DNA of 64,000 bases from Bacteroidota bacterium (GTDB lineage Bacteria > Bacteroidota > Bacteroidia > Chitinophagales > Chitinophagaceae). The stretch is taken from the NCBI GenBank assembly GCA_018267955.1, contig JAFDXL010000005.1:540586-604585 (forward strand), written 5' to 3'. A model generated the notes under the pieces. The model searched no databases, was not told where the DNA came from, and saw nothing but the letters and a program-made list of their open reading frames with translations. Shown here in pieces: positions 53,330 to 63,601 of this stretch (position 1 is the stretch's first letter; each line of letters opens with the position of its first letter). Both the position numbers and the translations under genes were made by a program.

Positions 53330-54346
53330 TTAAGCTATTGCCAAAGCTGGTAATGGCCTTGGTTTATAATTTTTCACAGCCTGCGCTATTGCCTTTATAT
53401 GGGCAGGTGTAGTTCCGCAGCATCCGCCCACAATATTTACCCAACCCTGCTCTGCAAATTCAGATACTATCTTTGCAGTTATCTCGGGCGACTCATCATA
53501 TTCACCCATTGCATTCGGCAATCCTGCATTCGGATAGCAGCTTACATAGCACGAAGCGATTTCAGAAAGTTCCTGCACATGCGGGCGCATTTGTTCAGCA
53601 CCTAATGCACAATTAAGCCCGATACTTAACGGATGTGCATGAGATACGGAAATATAAAAGGCCTCCAGCGTTTGCCCGCTCAATGTACGACCCGATGCAT
53701 CTGTAATAGTTCCGGATATCATTACGGGTATTTTAGTTTTGGTATCGCGGAAGTATTTTTCAATGGCGTAGATCGCTGCTTTAGCATTCAGCGTATCAAA
53801 GATTGTTTCCACCAGCAGAATATCTGCTCCACCATCCACCAGGCCTTTTATATGTTCATAGTATGCATTCGCAACTTCATCAAAAGTTACAGAACGATAC
53901 CCTGGATTGTTTACGTCAGGAGAAAGCGATAAGGTCTTATTCATGGGACCTATGGCGCCGGCCACAAATTTTTCAGAACCGGGGTTTTCCATTATATAAT
54001 CATGCACTGCTTCCTTCGCTATCCTGGCAGCTTCATAGCTTATTTCATAAGCATACTCCTGCATATCATAATCAGCAAGTGCAACGGCTTGTGCACTAAA
54101 TGTATTGGTCTCTATAATATCAGCGCCTGAATCCAGGTATTCGCGGTGTATTGCTTTTATAATTTGCGGTTGTGTCAACACCAGCATATCATTGTTCCCT
54201 TTCACATCCTTATGCCAGTCCTTAAACCTATCTCCACGGTAATCTTCTTCTGTAAGTTTATAGCGTTGTATCATGGTACCCATAGCACCATCTATCACTA
54301 ATATGCGCTCTGACAAAAGCTCGCGTAGTATCTTTTCGGTATTCAT
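53330..54346 (-). CDS. Homocysteine S-methyltransferase domain protein (MetH N-terminal module)
   Basis: A 338-residue protein equal to the first module of cobalamin-dependent methionine synthase MetH. The start is '[24 protein letters not shown]'; the zinc-binding cysteines are in '[12 protein letters not shown]' and '[12 protein letters not shown]'. Bacteroidota often carry MetH as separate genes: this Hcy-binding module alone and a second gene with the pterin, cobalamin and activation domains. The second gene is not in the window; the gene downstream is a TlpA protein. It would take the methyl group to make methionine. It is followed by its own terminator. Confidence 0.9.
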   Translation of the reverse strand: MNTEKILRELLSERILVIDGAMGTMIQRYKLTEEDYRGDRFKDWHKDVKGNNDMLVLTQPQIIKAIHREYLDSGADIIETNTFSAQAVALADYDMQEYAYEISYEAARIAKEAVHDYIMENPGSEKFVAGAIGPMNKTLSLSPDVNNPGYRSVTFDEVANAYYEHIKGLVDGGADILLVETIFDTLNAKAAIYAIEKYFRDTKTKIPVMISGTITDASGRTLSGQTLEAFYISVSHAHPLSIGLNCALGAEQMRPHVQELSEIASCYVSCYPNAGLPNAMGEYDESPEITAKIVSEFAEQGWVNIVGGCCGTTPAHIKAIAQAVKNYKPRPLPALAIA

Positions 54347-54415
54347 ATTACAAAAGTACGGAACGGCCTATTATAAATAATAATGTTATTAACTATTGGG
54401 CTACCTGGTGATATA

Positions 54416-56923
54416 TTATCGAATCAAGGTGATCTCACCTTTCTTGTCTATATACCGATCGTCGCTGCATTTATATCTCAGGTAATAGAAATAAGTACCT
54501 ACATCCTGCTTTGCCCCATGATAAGTGCCGTCCCAGCCCTGGCGTTCATCTGCGGTTTCAAATACTCTTTGCCCCCACCGGTTGGTTATTAGGAATTTAC
54601 TTATAAGGTGATGCCCCTCGGTGATCACTCTGAAAATATCGTTCTTACCGTCACCATTCGGGGTAAAAGCATCCGGCAGATACACATCGCAGCAGGGGTT
54701 TGCCACAATATATATGCTATCGCTGGCAACGCAGCCCCATTGGTCTGTTACATTTAATAATAGCATGCCTTTTTGAGTTACCACTGCTTTTGTTGCAGCA
54801 GATCTGCCATCATAAAAGTATGGCGCCGGCGTCCATTCGTAATGATACCCTTCTATATCAAATGCCGCCACATCTATAGTATCTCCTGTACAAATATCAT
54901 TTCTGCTGATCCCGGTTATTTTAGCCTCAGGCAGCGGATGCACATAAATTGTACCTGTATCATAATAAGAGTAACATCCATTCACCCCTCTTAGCCTGAG
55001 TATTACATTCTTAGCGCCCGTATCATTCCATGCCAGGTAATGGACGTTTAATTTTGAGGTGTCCACTTTTGTTGCGTTTGCAAAATCCCAGAAGTAAACG
55101 GAGTTGTAATCCAAATCGGGCCTGATCGTGGCCACCTGATCAATGCAGATGCTTTCAGGATATTGAAAGAAAGCCCTCGGTATCGGCAATATTTCTACAT
55201 AAGTACTATCTGATTTTGAAGGACATTGGCTGGTGTAAGAATAGGTTTGTATATAATAACGTCCCTGGTTTGCAAATGTCACGTTTGGTATTACAGGATT
55301 GCGTGTAGTATCTGTAAATCCATTGGGGCCATGCCATTTGTAACCTCCATCGGTAATATCAGAACCATACAGTTTTATAGTTTCCCCTACGCAAACCGGT
55401 GTATTACTTGTAGCTGTAGGCAGGTCAGGCACTTCTTGTTTAACGCTAACCTTTACTGTATCAATATTCTTCCCGCAAAATGCATTCATATCGGTTTTCA
55501 GCAAATAGATAGTATTTGTTCCGGGCCATACCCGTGGGTTCGGACAAAAAACACAGCTCAATGTGCCTAAAGAACCGCCCGGCTGAACACTCCATTCATA
55601 TTTAGTACCTACAAAAGGTTTTAAGGTGATCGTATCGTACTTGCATATAGCTGTGTCGTACACACTACTTTCTGCACTGCGCACATTTATTGGGTATGTA
55701 AACGTTTGGGCGACGGATATGCCCGGTGGCCTGCAAGTAGAATCTTTTACGGTGACGGTAAATATTTTTAACCCCACATCTGCCCGCGTTGGCGTCCAGG
55801 AGAAACATGCTCTTATAGAATCTGTTTTGTTCGCAGAATAGCTAATATTAGATGCGGGTATTACGGCGTCATGATTATCTGTTACAACAAGTACCGCATC
55901 CTTTTCGGGAGACTTTATGTCAAAACAAAATTGCATGGGTACATCCGCACAGGCTTGTATCGTTTTACTTACTACTGAATCTTTCTGCAGCGTTGTCGTA
56001 TCAATATCTATTTGCGGCTGCGATGAACTGCATTGCAAAGAAGATATCTGGATATCCCTTATCACACTGCCTATCTGTTTATGATTGCGATACTCATTGA
56101 CTCTTATTGTTATCGCCTGTGCGCCTATCAAAGCCGGAATAAAACTCATTTGCCCGGTAACAGGATCAAGGTTAAAAGTATTATTTGTTTGAAATGGGTT
56201 ATTGGTAAGGTTGAATGGTGGTGAAGCCGGAGTCATAAAAGGAATACCCATACCGGAGCCACAAAAGCCAACACTGGCCGACTCCATCGGGCTAATCATC
56301 TCAAATGCCAGTGAATCATTATCTGCATCGCTTGCGCCGTTATTATAGGAATAGTTTTGCCCCTGGCACACATAAGGTACAGGACGCACAGAAAAAAAAG
56401 GAGATGAGTTTCGCGGTGCATTTAAATTATCAAGGGTAGCTTCAATATACAATGGCGTGGTAATGTTACTTGATAAATTGACATTTTTATTTCTTGCAGA
56501 AATACTTGTGGAGAATGTCCAATGATTGCATGCTTTGGGTAGTTTAACGGTGTCGCTGTACCACCACTCTCTGTATCCGGGCAATCCGGACGACGCATCA
56601 TCACAACTTGTCGGGTACGAAGAGCATCCAACTGTTACCGGAGATCCATTAGGTTTCCCGTTTGGTAGCCTGGACATTCTTTGAAGTGTTATTATTCCCC
56701 TGGAAGCATCGCAGGTATTACAATACTCAACTTTTATATCTCCGGAGGCGTCAACTCCCGAACAGTCTCTATAGAATTTCAGATAAATAGTATATACAGA
56801 ATCGTTCTTCCATTCATATAATAATTCTGCTCCCGCAGCATGAGATGCCTTTGCAGTGTCCGCCTTCATTAAAAAGGCAACAGCAATCAGTATTGCAAAA
56901 CAGGTTTTTAGAGTTAAGCGCAT
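54416..56923 (-). CDS. Gliding motility-associated C-terminal domain protein (T9SS type B)
   Basis: An 835-residue secreted protein: signal peptide ('LTLKTCFAILIAVAFLMKADTAKA'), several beta-sandwich/Ig-like or PKD-like repeats rich in Thr, Ser, Asn and Cys ('VCVGETIKLYGSD', 'ICIDQVATIRPDLDY'), and the type B T9SS sorting tail. That tail is 'CCDVYLPDAFTPNGDGKNDIFRVI ... KFLITNRWGQRVFETADERQGWDGTYHGAKQDVGTYFYYLRY', the CHU_C/gliding-motility domain. It is exported by T9SS, probably to the surface as an adhesin-like protein. It stands alone without a PorP/SprF partner gene. Confidence 0.92.
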   Translation of the reverse strand: MRLTLKTCFAILIAVAFLMKADTAKASHAAGAELLYEWKNDSVYTIYLKFYRDCSGVDASGDIKVEYCNTCDASRGIITLQRMSRLPNGKPNGSPVTVGCSSYPTSCDDASSGLPGYREWWYSDTVKLPKACNHWTFSTSISARNKNVNLSSNITTPLYIEATLDNLNAPRNSSPFFSVRPVPYVCQGQNYSYNNGASDADNDSLAFEMISPMESASVGFCGSGMGIPFMTPASPPFNLTNNPFQTNNTFNLDPVTGQMSFIPALIGAQAITIRVNEYRNHKQIGSVIRDIQISSLQCSSSQPQIDIDTTTLQKDSVVSKTIQACADVPMQFCFDIKSPEKDAVLVVTDNHDAVIPASNISYSANKTDSIRACFSWTPTRADVGLKIFTVTVKDSTCRPPGISVAQTFTYPINVRSAESSVYDTAICKYDTITLKPFVGTKYEWSVQPGGSLGTLSCVFCPNPRVWPGTNTIYLLKTDMNAFCGKNIDTVKVSVKQEVPDLPTATSNTPVCVGETIKLYGSDITDGGYKWHGPNGFTDTTRNPVIPNVTFANQGRYYIQTYSYTSQCPSKSDSTYVEILPIPRAFFQYPESICIDQVATIRPDLDYNSVYFWDFANATKVDTSKLNVHYLAWNDTGAKNVILRLRGVNGCYSYYDTGTIYVHPLPEAKITGISRNDICTGDTIDVAAFDIEGYHYEWTPAPYFYDGRSAATKAVVTQKGMLLLNVTDQWGCVASDSIYIVANPCCDVYLPDAFTPNGDGKNDIFRVITEGHHLISKFLITNRWGQRVFETADERQGWDGTYHGAKQDVGTYFYYLRYKCSDDRYIDKKGEITLIR

Positions 56924-57003
56924 GGACAGAAATTATATGGTTCTTGCCATGTAATCAATTCTGATCTCGACAACATATATAGTCTTATAAAAATACTATA
57001 AAA

Positions 57004-57036
57004 AAAATCCCCATGTATATAATACACGGGGATTTT
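57004..57036 (-). terminator. Intrinsic terminator of typA
   Basis: AAAATCCCC (57004-57012) and GGGGATTTT (57028-57036), with an inner TGTAT/ATACA stem past one mismatch. On the minus strand it begins 31 bases after the typA stop and runs into Ts. Confidence 0.8.
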
Positions 57037-57067
57037 CATATTATTATATGTCTGTGACAATTAGCAG

Positions 57068-58876
57068 TTACGCTTCTGCCTTCAGCATTTTTTGATATTT
57101 AATGCGGTCATTCTCATCCAGCATTATCTTACGCAGGCGGATGCTTTGCGGAGTTACCTCGATACATTCATCTTGCTGAATGTATTCCATGCACTCTTCA
57201 AGGCTCATTTGTATTTTAGGCGCTATACGGTTAGCATCATCAGTACCGCTTGCACGCATATTGGTCAGCTTCTTAGGTTCTGTTGCATTTACAATCAGGT
57301 CTCCCGGTTTAATGTGCTCTCCAATGATCTGGCCAGAGTACACTTCTTCACCGGCATCAATAAAGAAAGAACCCCTGTCCTGCAGTTTATCCATAGAGTA
57401 TCCTGTAGTAGATGCTGTATTCTTAGATATCAGCACACCATTGCTACGGCCAGGTATCGGCCCCTTCCATGGTTTATATTCACTAAAACGGTGCGCCATA
57501 ACAGCTTCACCTGCTGTAGCGGTTAGCATATTAGAACGCAAGCCTATCAAACCACGTGAAGGAATATCAAATTCCAGGTGCTGCATTTCGCCCTTGCTTT
57601 CCATGATCAGCATTTCGCCCTTGCGCTGTGTTACCAGGTCTATCACTTTACCGCTGAATTCTGATGGTACATCTACCACTAATATTTCATAAGGCTCGCA
57701 TTTTTTACCATTGATTTCTTTGGTAATTACCTGCGGCTGGCCAACTGTAAGCTCAAAACCTTCGCGGCGCATAGTTTCTATCAGTACAGACAAGTGCAGG
57801 ATACCACGGCCATAAACCAGGAATTTATCCGCATCGTCCGTATCGCTTACACGCAGTGCCAGGTTCTTTTCCAGCTCTTTATACAGGCGATCACGGATAT
57901 TACGGCTGGTTACGAATTTACCTTCACGGCCATAGAACGGTGAGTTATTGATGCTGAACTGCATGTTCATCGTAGGCTCATCGATAGGTATAACTGGTAG
58001 TGCCTCCGGATTTTCGAAATCAGCAATTGTTTCACCAATCTGGAAACCTTCAATACCTACTACTGCGCAAATATCGCCGGCTTCTACTTCGGTAACACGT
58101 TTTTTGCCCATGCCCTCAAAAGTGTACAATTCTTTAATGCGGCTCTTTACCAGGCTGCCATCCAATTTGCACAACTGCACCGGTTGATTTTCTTTGATCG
58201 TACCACGAACTATCCTGCCCACAGCAATACGGCCGAGGAAAGAAGAATAGTCCAGCGATGTGATCTGCATTTGCAAGGTACCTTCTGCTACCTGCGGTTC
58301 CGGCACTTTTTCCAGTATCGTATCCAGCAGCGGTGTGATATCTTCTGTAGGCGTCAGTGATGTATTAAACCAGCCCTGCTTTGATGAACCATATATAGTG
58401 GTAAAGTTCAGCTGCTCTTCTGTTGCATCCAGCTGGAAGAACAATTCGAACACAGCATCATGCACTTCATCAGGACGACAGTTTGGTTTATCTACCTTGT
58501 TAATTACAACTATTGGCTTCAGATTCAGTTGCAATGCTTTTTGTAGTACAAAACGTGTTTGCGGCATCGGGCCTTCAAAAGCATCCACCAGCAATAACAC
58601 ACCGTCGGCCATTTTCAATACACGTTCTACCTCACCACCAAAATCAGAGTGACCCGGAGTGTCTATCACATTGATCTTGATACCTTTATAATTTACAGAG
58701 ATATTTTTACTCAGAATGGTGATCCCGCGTTCACGTTCCAGGTCGTTGCTGTCCATGATCAATTCACCTGTCTCCTGGTTATCACGAAATACCTTAGTGG
58801 CATGGATGATCTTATCAACCAGGGTTGTTTTACCGTGGTCAACGTGCGCGATAATTGCTATGTTACGAATATTCAT
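57068..58876 (-). CDS. typA: Ribosome-associated GTPase TypA/BipA
   Basis: A 602-residue translational GTPase. The G domain shows 'IAHVDHGKTTLVDKI' (G1), 'ERERGITI', 'DTPGHSDF' (G3) and 'NKVDKP' (G4). It is followed by the EF-G-like domains II, III and V and the TypA-specific C-terminal region ('GTDDANRIAPKIQMSLEECMEYIQQDE'). TypA binds the ribosome in 50S assembly and stress responses. A reading from 58939 adds 21 residues, but the ATG at 58876 matches the family start 'MNIRNIAIIAHVDHG' and has AAGGAAAG upstream. The region just upstream holds a terminator-like hairpin. Confidence 0.95.
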   Translation of the reverse strand: MNIRNIAIIAHVDHGKTTLVDKIIHATKVFRDNQETGELIMDSNDLERERGITILSKNISVNYKGIKINVIDTPGHSDFGGEVERVLKMADGVLLLVDAFEGPMPQTRFVLQKALQLNLKPIVVINKVDKPNCRPDEVHDAVFELFFQLDATEEQLNFTTIYGSSKQGWFNTSLTPTEDITPLLDTILEKVPEPQVAEGTLQMQITSLDYSSFLGRIAVGRIVRGTIKENQPVQLCKLDGSLVKSRIKELYTFEGMGKKRVTEVEAGDICAVVGIEGFQIGETIADFENPEALPVIPIDEPTMNMQFSINNSPFYGREGKFVTSRNIRDRLYKELEKNLALRVSDTDDADKFLVYGRGILHLSVLIETMRREGFELTVGQPQVITKEINGKKCEPYEILVVDVPSEFSGKVIDLVTQRKGEMLIMESKGEMQHLEFDIPSRGLIGLRSNMLTATAGEAVMAHRFSEYKPWKGPIPGRSNGVLISKNTASTTGYSMDKLQDRGSFFIDAGEEVYSGQIIGEHIKPGDLIVNATEPKKLTNMRASGTDDANRIAPKIQMSLEECMEYIQQDECIEVTPQSIRLRKIMLDENDRIKYQKMLKAEA

Positions 58877-58894
58877 ATACTTCTTTCCTTTAAT

Positions 58895-58932
58895 AAAAAA
58901 CCCTTCCTTTTTCGAATATTTAAGGAAGGGTT
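58895..58932 (-). terminator. Terminator-like hairpin in the typA leader
   Basis: On the minus strand, AACCCTTCCTT (58922-58932) pairs with AAGGAAGGGTT (58899-58909) across a 12-base AT loop, followed by TTTT. It lies between the putative typA -7 box (58948-58955) and the ATG (58876), so it could act as an attenuator. Alternatively it terminates the upstream gene that ends at 59014. Confidence 0.6.
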
Positions 58933-58947
58933 CTCCCATTTCGGGCG

Positions 58948-58977
58948 CAAAGGTACGGAAATATTATCTTATATGAA
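58948..58977 (-). promoter_or_regulatory. Putative promoter of typA
   Basis: TACCTTTG at 58948-58955 on the minus strand matches TAnnTTTG. Nineteen bases upstream is TTC (58975-58977) in place of the TTG -33 element. Predicted transcription starts near 58941, upstream of the hairpin. Confidence 0.5.
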
Positions 58978-59013
58978 CATCATTAATGAGTTAAATCTGG
59001 TTTAACAATTGGC

Positions 59014-60471
59014 CTATCTTACCCCTTTCTTAAACTTATAGATATAAAAAGTCTCATCGCCCTTCAAAGTTTGTTCATTTGTGAACAACAAATCCAGATA
59101 GACTTCATTTTTATAGTACAGCCTATGGTTTACAATTATTACTATATCTTGTATCTTCTCTTTAAATCTTTGGTAAGCGGCATTTACTGCAAAATCCGGA
59201 GCATACAGCCATGATTTGCTGAGATAACAACTGTCCCATATGTAATAAGTTCCCATTCTTTCGCATTCAGGGTAATACACCTGCTTTACATCCTGCATAT
59301 AAGGAAGTAGAGCCTCTACGGCCCAGGCTTGCGCCCCTACAATGATCTTGTTTTGAAGAGAATGTTCCTGTAAATACTCAGCTGCAGCCTTTGATCCGGA
59401 ATACTCCGTCTGAATATCGTTTGAATAAAAACCAAAAGCCGGCTTTAACTGCAATAGTATTACTAAAGCCTGCAATATATATGCATATTTCAGGATGCCT
59501 GATTTTTTAAATAACACGGTATCATAATTATCAGCAAGGGCATATACAGTAAAGAAAATGATGAATATCAATCCTTCATGCCTCACGTCCCCAAGATGTA
59601 TGAACCAGAGAATATAAAACAATCCTGCAAAGCCACCCGCAAGCAATAAATACAACTTTGGCTTTTGTATAAGACCTACACAAAGTAATATAAACAGTAC
59701 CATGGAAAGACCGTTGTTTCCCTCAACAAGCAGCCCATGTTGAATATTTTGCATGGCAGCTATAGGTATTGCAGGTATTTCTGGGGCGTCTACACCCATC
59801 ATTTTGTTGCTACCCATATAAGGTACCAGATATAATCCGCCAATTGCCTGCAAGAATATAGATAACTGCGTTTTTCTGTCCTTTATTTGCCGAAGCTGTA
59901 TTGCATCGATTGTATATAATAACAATAAAGAAAAAGCAAATGAAAACATTTGCGCATGAGCGTTAAAAAGCCCTACAATACACAAACCATATAAGATCGG
60001 TTTATCAAACCGTTTGGGATACAGACTAATAATAGCCGATACAAAAAAAATGATAAGACAATAATTCCTGGCGAAAAAACTGTATTCGTATAGTATGAAA
60101 TAGCTAAACGGGAATAAACACTTGAGCGAAAAATCTACGCGGGTTTTAAACATCAATATATAGACCGCAAGTATCATGATGATAGCAGGTAGATAATTAA
60201 AAAAGATATACGGTAGTCCTGATTTTATGATAGGCCAAATTAACAGGTACCAAAGTGGGGGATGACCTTCTGATGGGATTATTTTTAGCATTTGCCAAAA
60301 ATTATTATCTCTTACTATAAGCCAGGACTGTGCTTCATCTCGCCATGGTTCATGATAACCGACACCATAAATTACCAAGGCCGTGTAGCTAATAAATAAT
60401 AGCCACAACATTTTATTTGCCACGGAATCAGAGATAGAATAAGAACCTGAGTTTAATGACTGCGACATCAT
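59014..60471 (-). CDS. Membrane protein of the GT-C (ArnT/PMT-like) glycosyltransferase type
   Basis: About 486 residues with ten or more membrane segments. The first periplasmic loop has 'YHEPWRDEAQSWLIVRDNNFWQMLKIIPSEGHPPLWYLLIWP', the D-E-A-Q ... G-H-P-P-L-W pattern of GT39-type lipid-linked sugar transferases. The C-terminal 100 residues form a soluble domain ('VEALLPYMQDVKQVYYPECERMGTYY'). It would transfer a sugar from a polyprenyl carrier to a protein or lipid. A TTG at 60480 is an alternative start; the ATG at 60471 or 60468 is preferred. No polysaccharide cluster surrounds it. Confidence 0.75.
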   Translation of the reverse strand: MMSQSLNSGSYSISDSVANKMLWLLFISYTALVIYGVGYHEPWRDEAQSWLIVRDNNFWQMLKIIPSEGHPPLWYLLIWPIIKSGLPYIFFNYLPAIIMILAVYILMFKTRVDFSLKCLFPFSYFILYEYSFFARNYCLIIFFVSAIISLYPKRFDKPILYGLCIVGLFNAHAQMFSFAFSLLLLYTIDAIQLRQIKDRKTQLSIFLQAIGGLYLVPYMGSNKMMGVDAPEIPAIPIAAMQNIQHGLLVEGNNGLSMVLFILLCVGLIQKPKLYLLLAGGFAGLFYILWFIHLGDVRHEGLIFIIFFTVYALADNYDTVLFKKSGILKYAYILQALVILLQLKPAFGFYSNDIQTEYSGSKAAAEYLQEHSLQNKIIVGAQAWAVEALLPYMQDVKQVYYPECERMGTYYIWDSCYLSKSWLYAPDFAVNAAYQRFKEKIQDIVIIVNHRLYYKNEVYLDLLFTNEQTLKGDETFYIYKFKKGVR

Positions 60472-60547
60472 CTTTAACAATTTGATGCTTTAAAATACAA
60501 TCCTGGTTTAATAATCAGCAGTATTCTTTTCTCCGTATACTTGATTG

Positions 60548-63500
60548 CTACCGTTTTTCTATCAGCAGGTGTTTTTTCGGTATCCCTGAGCTATCGGTTA
60601 CATTCAGCACATACACTCCCGTATGCATTTCTTTGGTAGGCAGCAGGTATTCTTTATCTGTACTTATGCTGCTCCAGATCTTTCTGCCGGTTACATCGTA
60701 AACCTGTAGTACATCTCCATTGGTTAAACCTGCTATCCTTACATACGTATCAAAAGGGTTCGGGTACACTTTAATACCTGCATCCCCTGTTACCGATGAG
60801 ATGCCCAGCGGTATCTCATCTATTGTTATTAGTGACGACGTATCTGTTACATAGCAGGTATCTGTCCTTGGCGTGATCACGGCATAGATGCTGTCTGTGC
60901 CTGTCCCTTTGGTATATACAATACTATCTACCGTAGTCTTACCCATGCTCACGCCTTTATTAAACCATTCTATTGTATACCCCGTAGCTGCATCTTTTAC
61001 AGTTGCTTTTACTACCACTTGTTTACCCGCCTCTTCTGCAGCCGGACCACTGATGCTGATGTCTGGGGTAACAGTTGGTGTTACATCATACACGATCGCA
61101 TTTGTGGTGTCCCAGCCATCATGCATACAACCGTTGGAAGCAGTGGTGATCACACAACTAATACTGTCTTTATTTGCAGGCACAAAAGTGTAGTAGGGTA
61201 AGGTGTTACTGATTGCTGTTCCGTTTACATACCAATGATAGTCTGCTCCAAGAGTAACGCTGCTGTGTAAACGGACCGTTGCTTTTTGACCGGAACATAC
61301 GCCATTCGTATCTGTACTTAGGTTCCCTTCTGGTATATTATACGGTAGATAATACTCCTGCGCATATCTGTAGCCGCCTGCCCAGTCGTAGAAATCGCCA
61401 CCGATATAAAGCTTGTTCCCATATATAGCAATGGCATCTACACTGGTCCGGTTCTGTATGTTGCTCTCAAAATCATTCAACGTTATAGTGAAATCAGGTG
61501 GATTCGGTTGCGGATCGGGAGACAAGTTCAGAAACGCTACGCCTTTATGTGATGAGAATGTCTGAATCCCTAAAGGATAATGAACAACTGTATCAAAGAT
61601 TCCTACTGTATACATTCTTACATTAGATGCTACAAAATCTTTAATAATACCCATAGTCGCGGGGTGATCTTGAATTACTATTGGAAATATGCTTCTTATA
61701 TTTTGTTGCCTTTCATATAACAAATATTGTATGATTGTATGCCCGAAATAGTAATTATTATTCTTTGAGACTTTCGTCTTTATAACGACGTATAAATTGT
61801 CCCCTATCAGACGCATATTATATATGGTATCACTTGCAATTGGCCATGGATTCAAGCTATCGCCAACTAAATTTATAGAAGCAATACTTGTTCGTGCCAT
61901 CCCACTTACGTCTGAAAATAGTCCCGAAAAATATAGGCTGTCATGCAGTATTGCTATGTGTTGTACAACACCATTCGGTTTGCACCACCAACCTTGCGGC
62001 ACTCCATTGGAATCTAATTTGCACAGCCCGTTTATAGCATTCCGTCTTATACTGTCAAAACTGCCTGCCATGTATATATTACCCTTGTATTTAGCAATAT
62101 CCTCAAAAGCCGTGTCTGCCTGAGGGTCCCAACTGGTCGTGCGCCCTGTTATCCCATCTACAGAAGCATTAAAATGCCTTGTAGAATCATTTACTTTAGT
62201 AAAATCTCCACTTATATATACTTTCCCATCAGCTGGGACTATCTTACTTACGTTTCCGTTTATTTTCGGATACCAGGGGACCACCGTATCTGCGTCCAGG
62301 TCCAGCGCCGCAATATACTTTCGCGCTTTCATACCCCCACTGGTAAAATATCCTCCAACATACAATTTGTTATAATAATGTAGCAGGCTCCGTGGTTCTC
62401 CATTTATGTTAGATTGGAAAGGAAACGGAGTACCATCCAGTCTGCTGAAGGCAGCAATATTCTTACGCGCCACGTTGCCTATAGTGTCAAAACTCCCCGC
62501 CAGGTATAATGTGTCATTAGCTATAGCTATATCGTATATATGCTCTAACACAGGTATGCGTGTATCTATTGCTATAGGCAGCAAATTCCCCGTCCTGATC
62601 GAGTATGCCGCAAAGCTTTTTCTCGGCTGCCCGTCAATTTTATAAAATGCGCCTGCCAGGTACAAGGTATCTCCTTTATAATTCATCCCCAACACGACAG
62701 AATTAGGATTTGGTGTCCAGTTCGTAGATATACCTGTGGACAGATCTATTGCAGCTACATCCCCATGTATCTTACCACCAACATAATCAAACCCGCCGCA
62801 TATATACAACAGGTTGCCTATCTTCAGCATCTTCGATACATTACCATAGGTAGGGGCTGTGCTGTAATAAGCATCCGGTGCAAAACTTGTTGCGGAACCG
62901 GTATTGATATCTATTGCTCCTATATTGTTTCTGGCCGTATTGCCGATGTTACTAAAAGCTCCTCCTACATACAATGTTGTTCCGTTCAGTACCATAGTTT
63001 CTATACGACAGGGAAGTGGCCGGCCGGTGTTGGTAATACCCGGACTCCAGGATGTTAAGGCTCCGGTAGTCATACTAATAGCAGCTATTTTACTCCTTGG
63101 TACACCGTTCACATTATTAAAATAGCCGCCTATATACAGTATGCCATTAGCTACCACGGCACAGTTAACTATACTGTCAGTTATTATATTCAACGGAGTA
63201 ACTTTCCCCGTGGTAGCATTGATGATCGATATATTACTTCTTGCAGAGTCCCCTGCTTTGTTATAGTTGCCCACCACTACCAGGTTACCCATACTATCCG
63301 GTACACCACTTGCAAAACTATAGGGCCGGGCCCCTACAGCAGCCAGACGGGTTTGTTCATACCCGGTTATTTTATTGATGTTTACAAACGCTCCGGTATA
63401 GTGGCCTACGTTATTGAAAGACCCACCAACATACAAGTAGTGATCTCCTACTACCATCTTGTTCACCGGGCCATCAAAATACAGATCTGCAAGGTCCGTT

Positions 63501-63583
63501 TTCAACCTGGGATCACAGGCAAATTGCGCATGACCAATATTGCAGAGTAAAAACGTAATTAATAAAATGCAAGTAGTTTTCAT
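60548..63583 (-). CDS. T9SS type A protein with delta-60-like beta-propeller repeats
   Basis: About 1011 residues: signal peptide (to 'GHAQ'), then more than 12 repeats of 'L-Y-V-G-G-x-F-x-x-V-G/N-x-x-x-R-x-x-I-A-A-I' (for example 'LYVGGAFSNIGNTARNNIGAI' at intervals), probably a beta-propeller. Two Ig-like stretches ('VCSGQKATVRLHSSVTLGADYHWYVNG') and a T9SS type A tail ('VYPNPFDTYVRIAGL ... GVYVLNVTD') follow. It is secreted and probably surface-bound; the ligand is unknown. The start is ATG at 63583 rather than TTG at 63592. A tandem relative begins upstream (minus strand), 9-18 bases away, with a nearly identical tail. Confidence 0.87.
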   Translation of the reverse strand: MKTTCILLITFLLCNIGHAQFACDPRLKTDLADLYFDGPVNKMVVGDHYLYVGGSFNNVGHYTGAFVNINKITGYEQTRLAAVGARPYSFASGVPDSMGNLVVVGNYNKAGDSARSNISIINATTGKVTPLNIITDSIVNCAVVANGILYIGGYFNNVNGVPRSKIAAISMTTGALTSWSPGITNTGRPLPCRIETMVLNGTTLYVGGAFSNIGNTARNNIGAIDINTGSATSFAPDAYYSTAPTYGNVSKMLKIGNLLYICGGFDYVGGKIHGDVAAIDLSTGISTNWTPNPNSVVLGMNYKGDTLYLAGAFYKIDGQPRKSFAAYSIRTGNLLPIAIDTRIPVLEHIYDIAIANDTLYLAGSFDTIGNVARKNIAAFSRLDGTPFPFQSNINGEPRSLLHYYNKLYVGGYFTSGGMKARKYIAALDLDADTVVPWYPKINGNVSKIVPADGKVYISGDFTKVNDSTRHFNASVDGITGRTTSWDPQADTAFEDIAKYKGNIYMAGSFDSIRRNAINGLCKLDSNGVPQGWWCKPNGVVQHIAILHDSLYFSGLFSDVSGMARTSIASINLVGDSLNPWPIASDTIYNMRLIGDNLYVVIKTKVSKNNNYYFGHTIIQYLLYERQQNIRSIFPIVIQDHPATMGIIKDFVASNVRMYTVGIFDTVVHYPLGIQTFSSHKGVAFLNLSPDPQPNPPDFTITLNDFESNIQNRTSVDAIAIYGNKLYIGGDFYDWAGGYRYAQEYYLPYNIPEGNLSTDTNGVCSGQKATVRLHSSVTLGADYHWYVNGTAISNTLPYYTFVPANKDSISCVITTASNGCMHDGWDTTNAIVYDVTPTVTPDISISGPAAEEAGKQVVVKATVKDAATGYTIEWFNKGVSMGKTTVDSIVYTKGTGTDSIYAVITPRTDTCYVTDTSSLITIDEIPLGISSVTGDAGIKVYPNPFDTYVRIAGLTNGDVLQVYDVTGRKIWSSISTDKEYLLPTKEMHTGVYVLNVTDSSGIPKKHLLIEKR
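60551..60946 (-). repeat. Duplicated 396-bp tail, copy 1
   Basis: Bases 60551-60946 align without gaps to 63605-64000 (offset 3054). Long stretches are identical, in particular the 100 or so bases that end at 60946. The repeat encodes the last 130 residues, including the T9SS tail, of both neighbouring genes. Confidence 0.85.
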
Positions 63584-63601
63584 ATAGGTCAATTTTCATA
63601 G

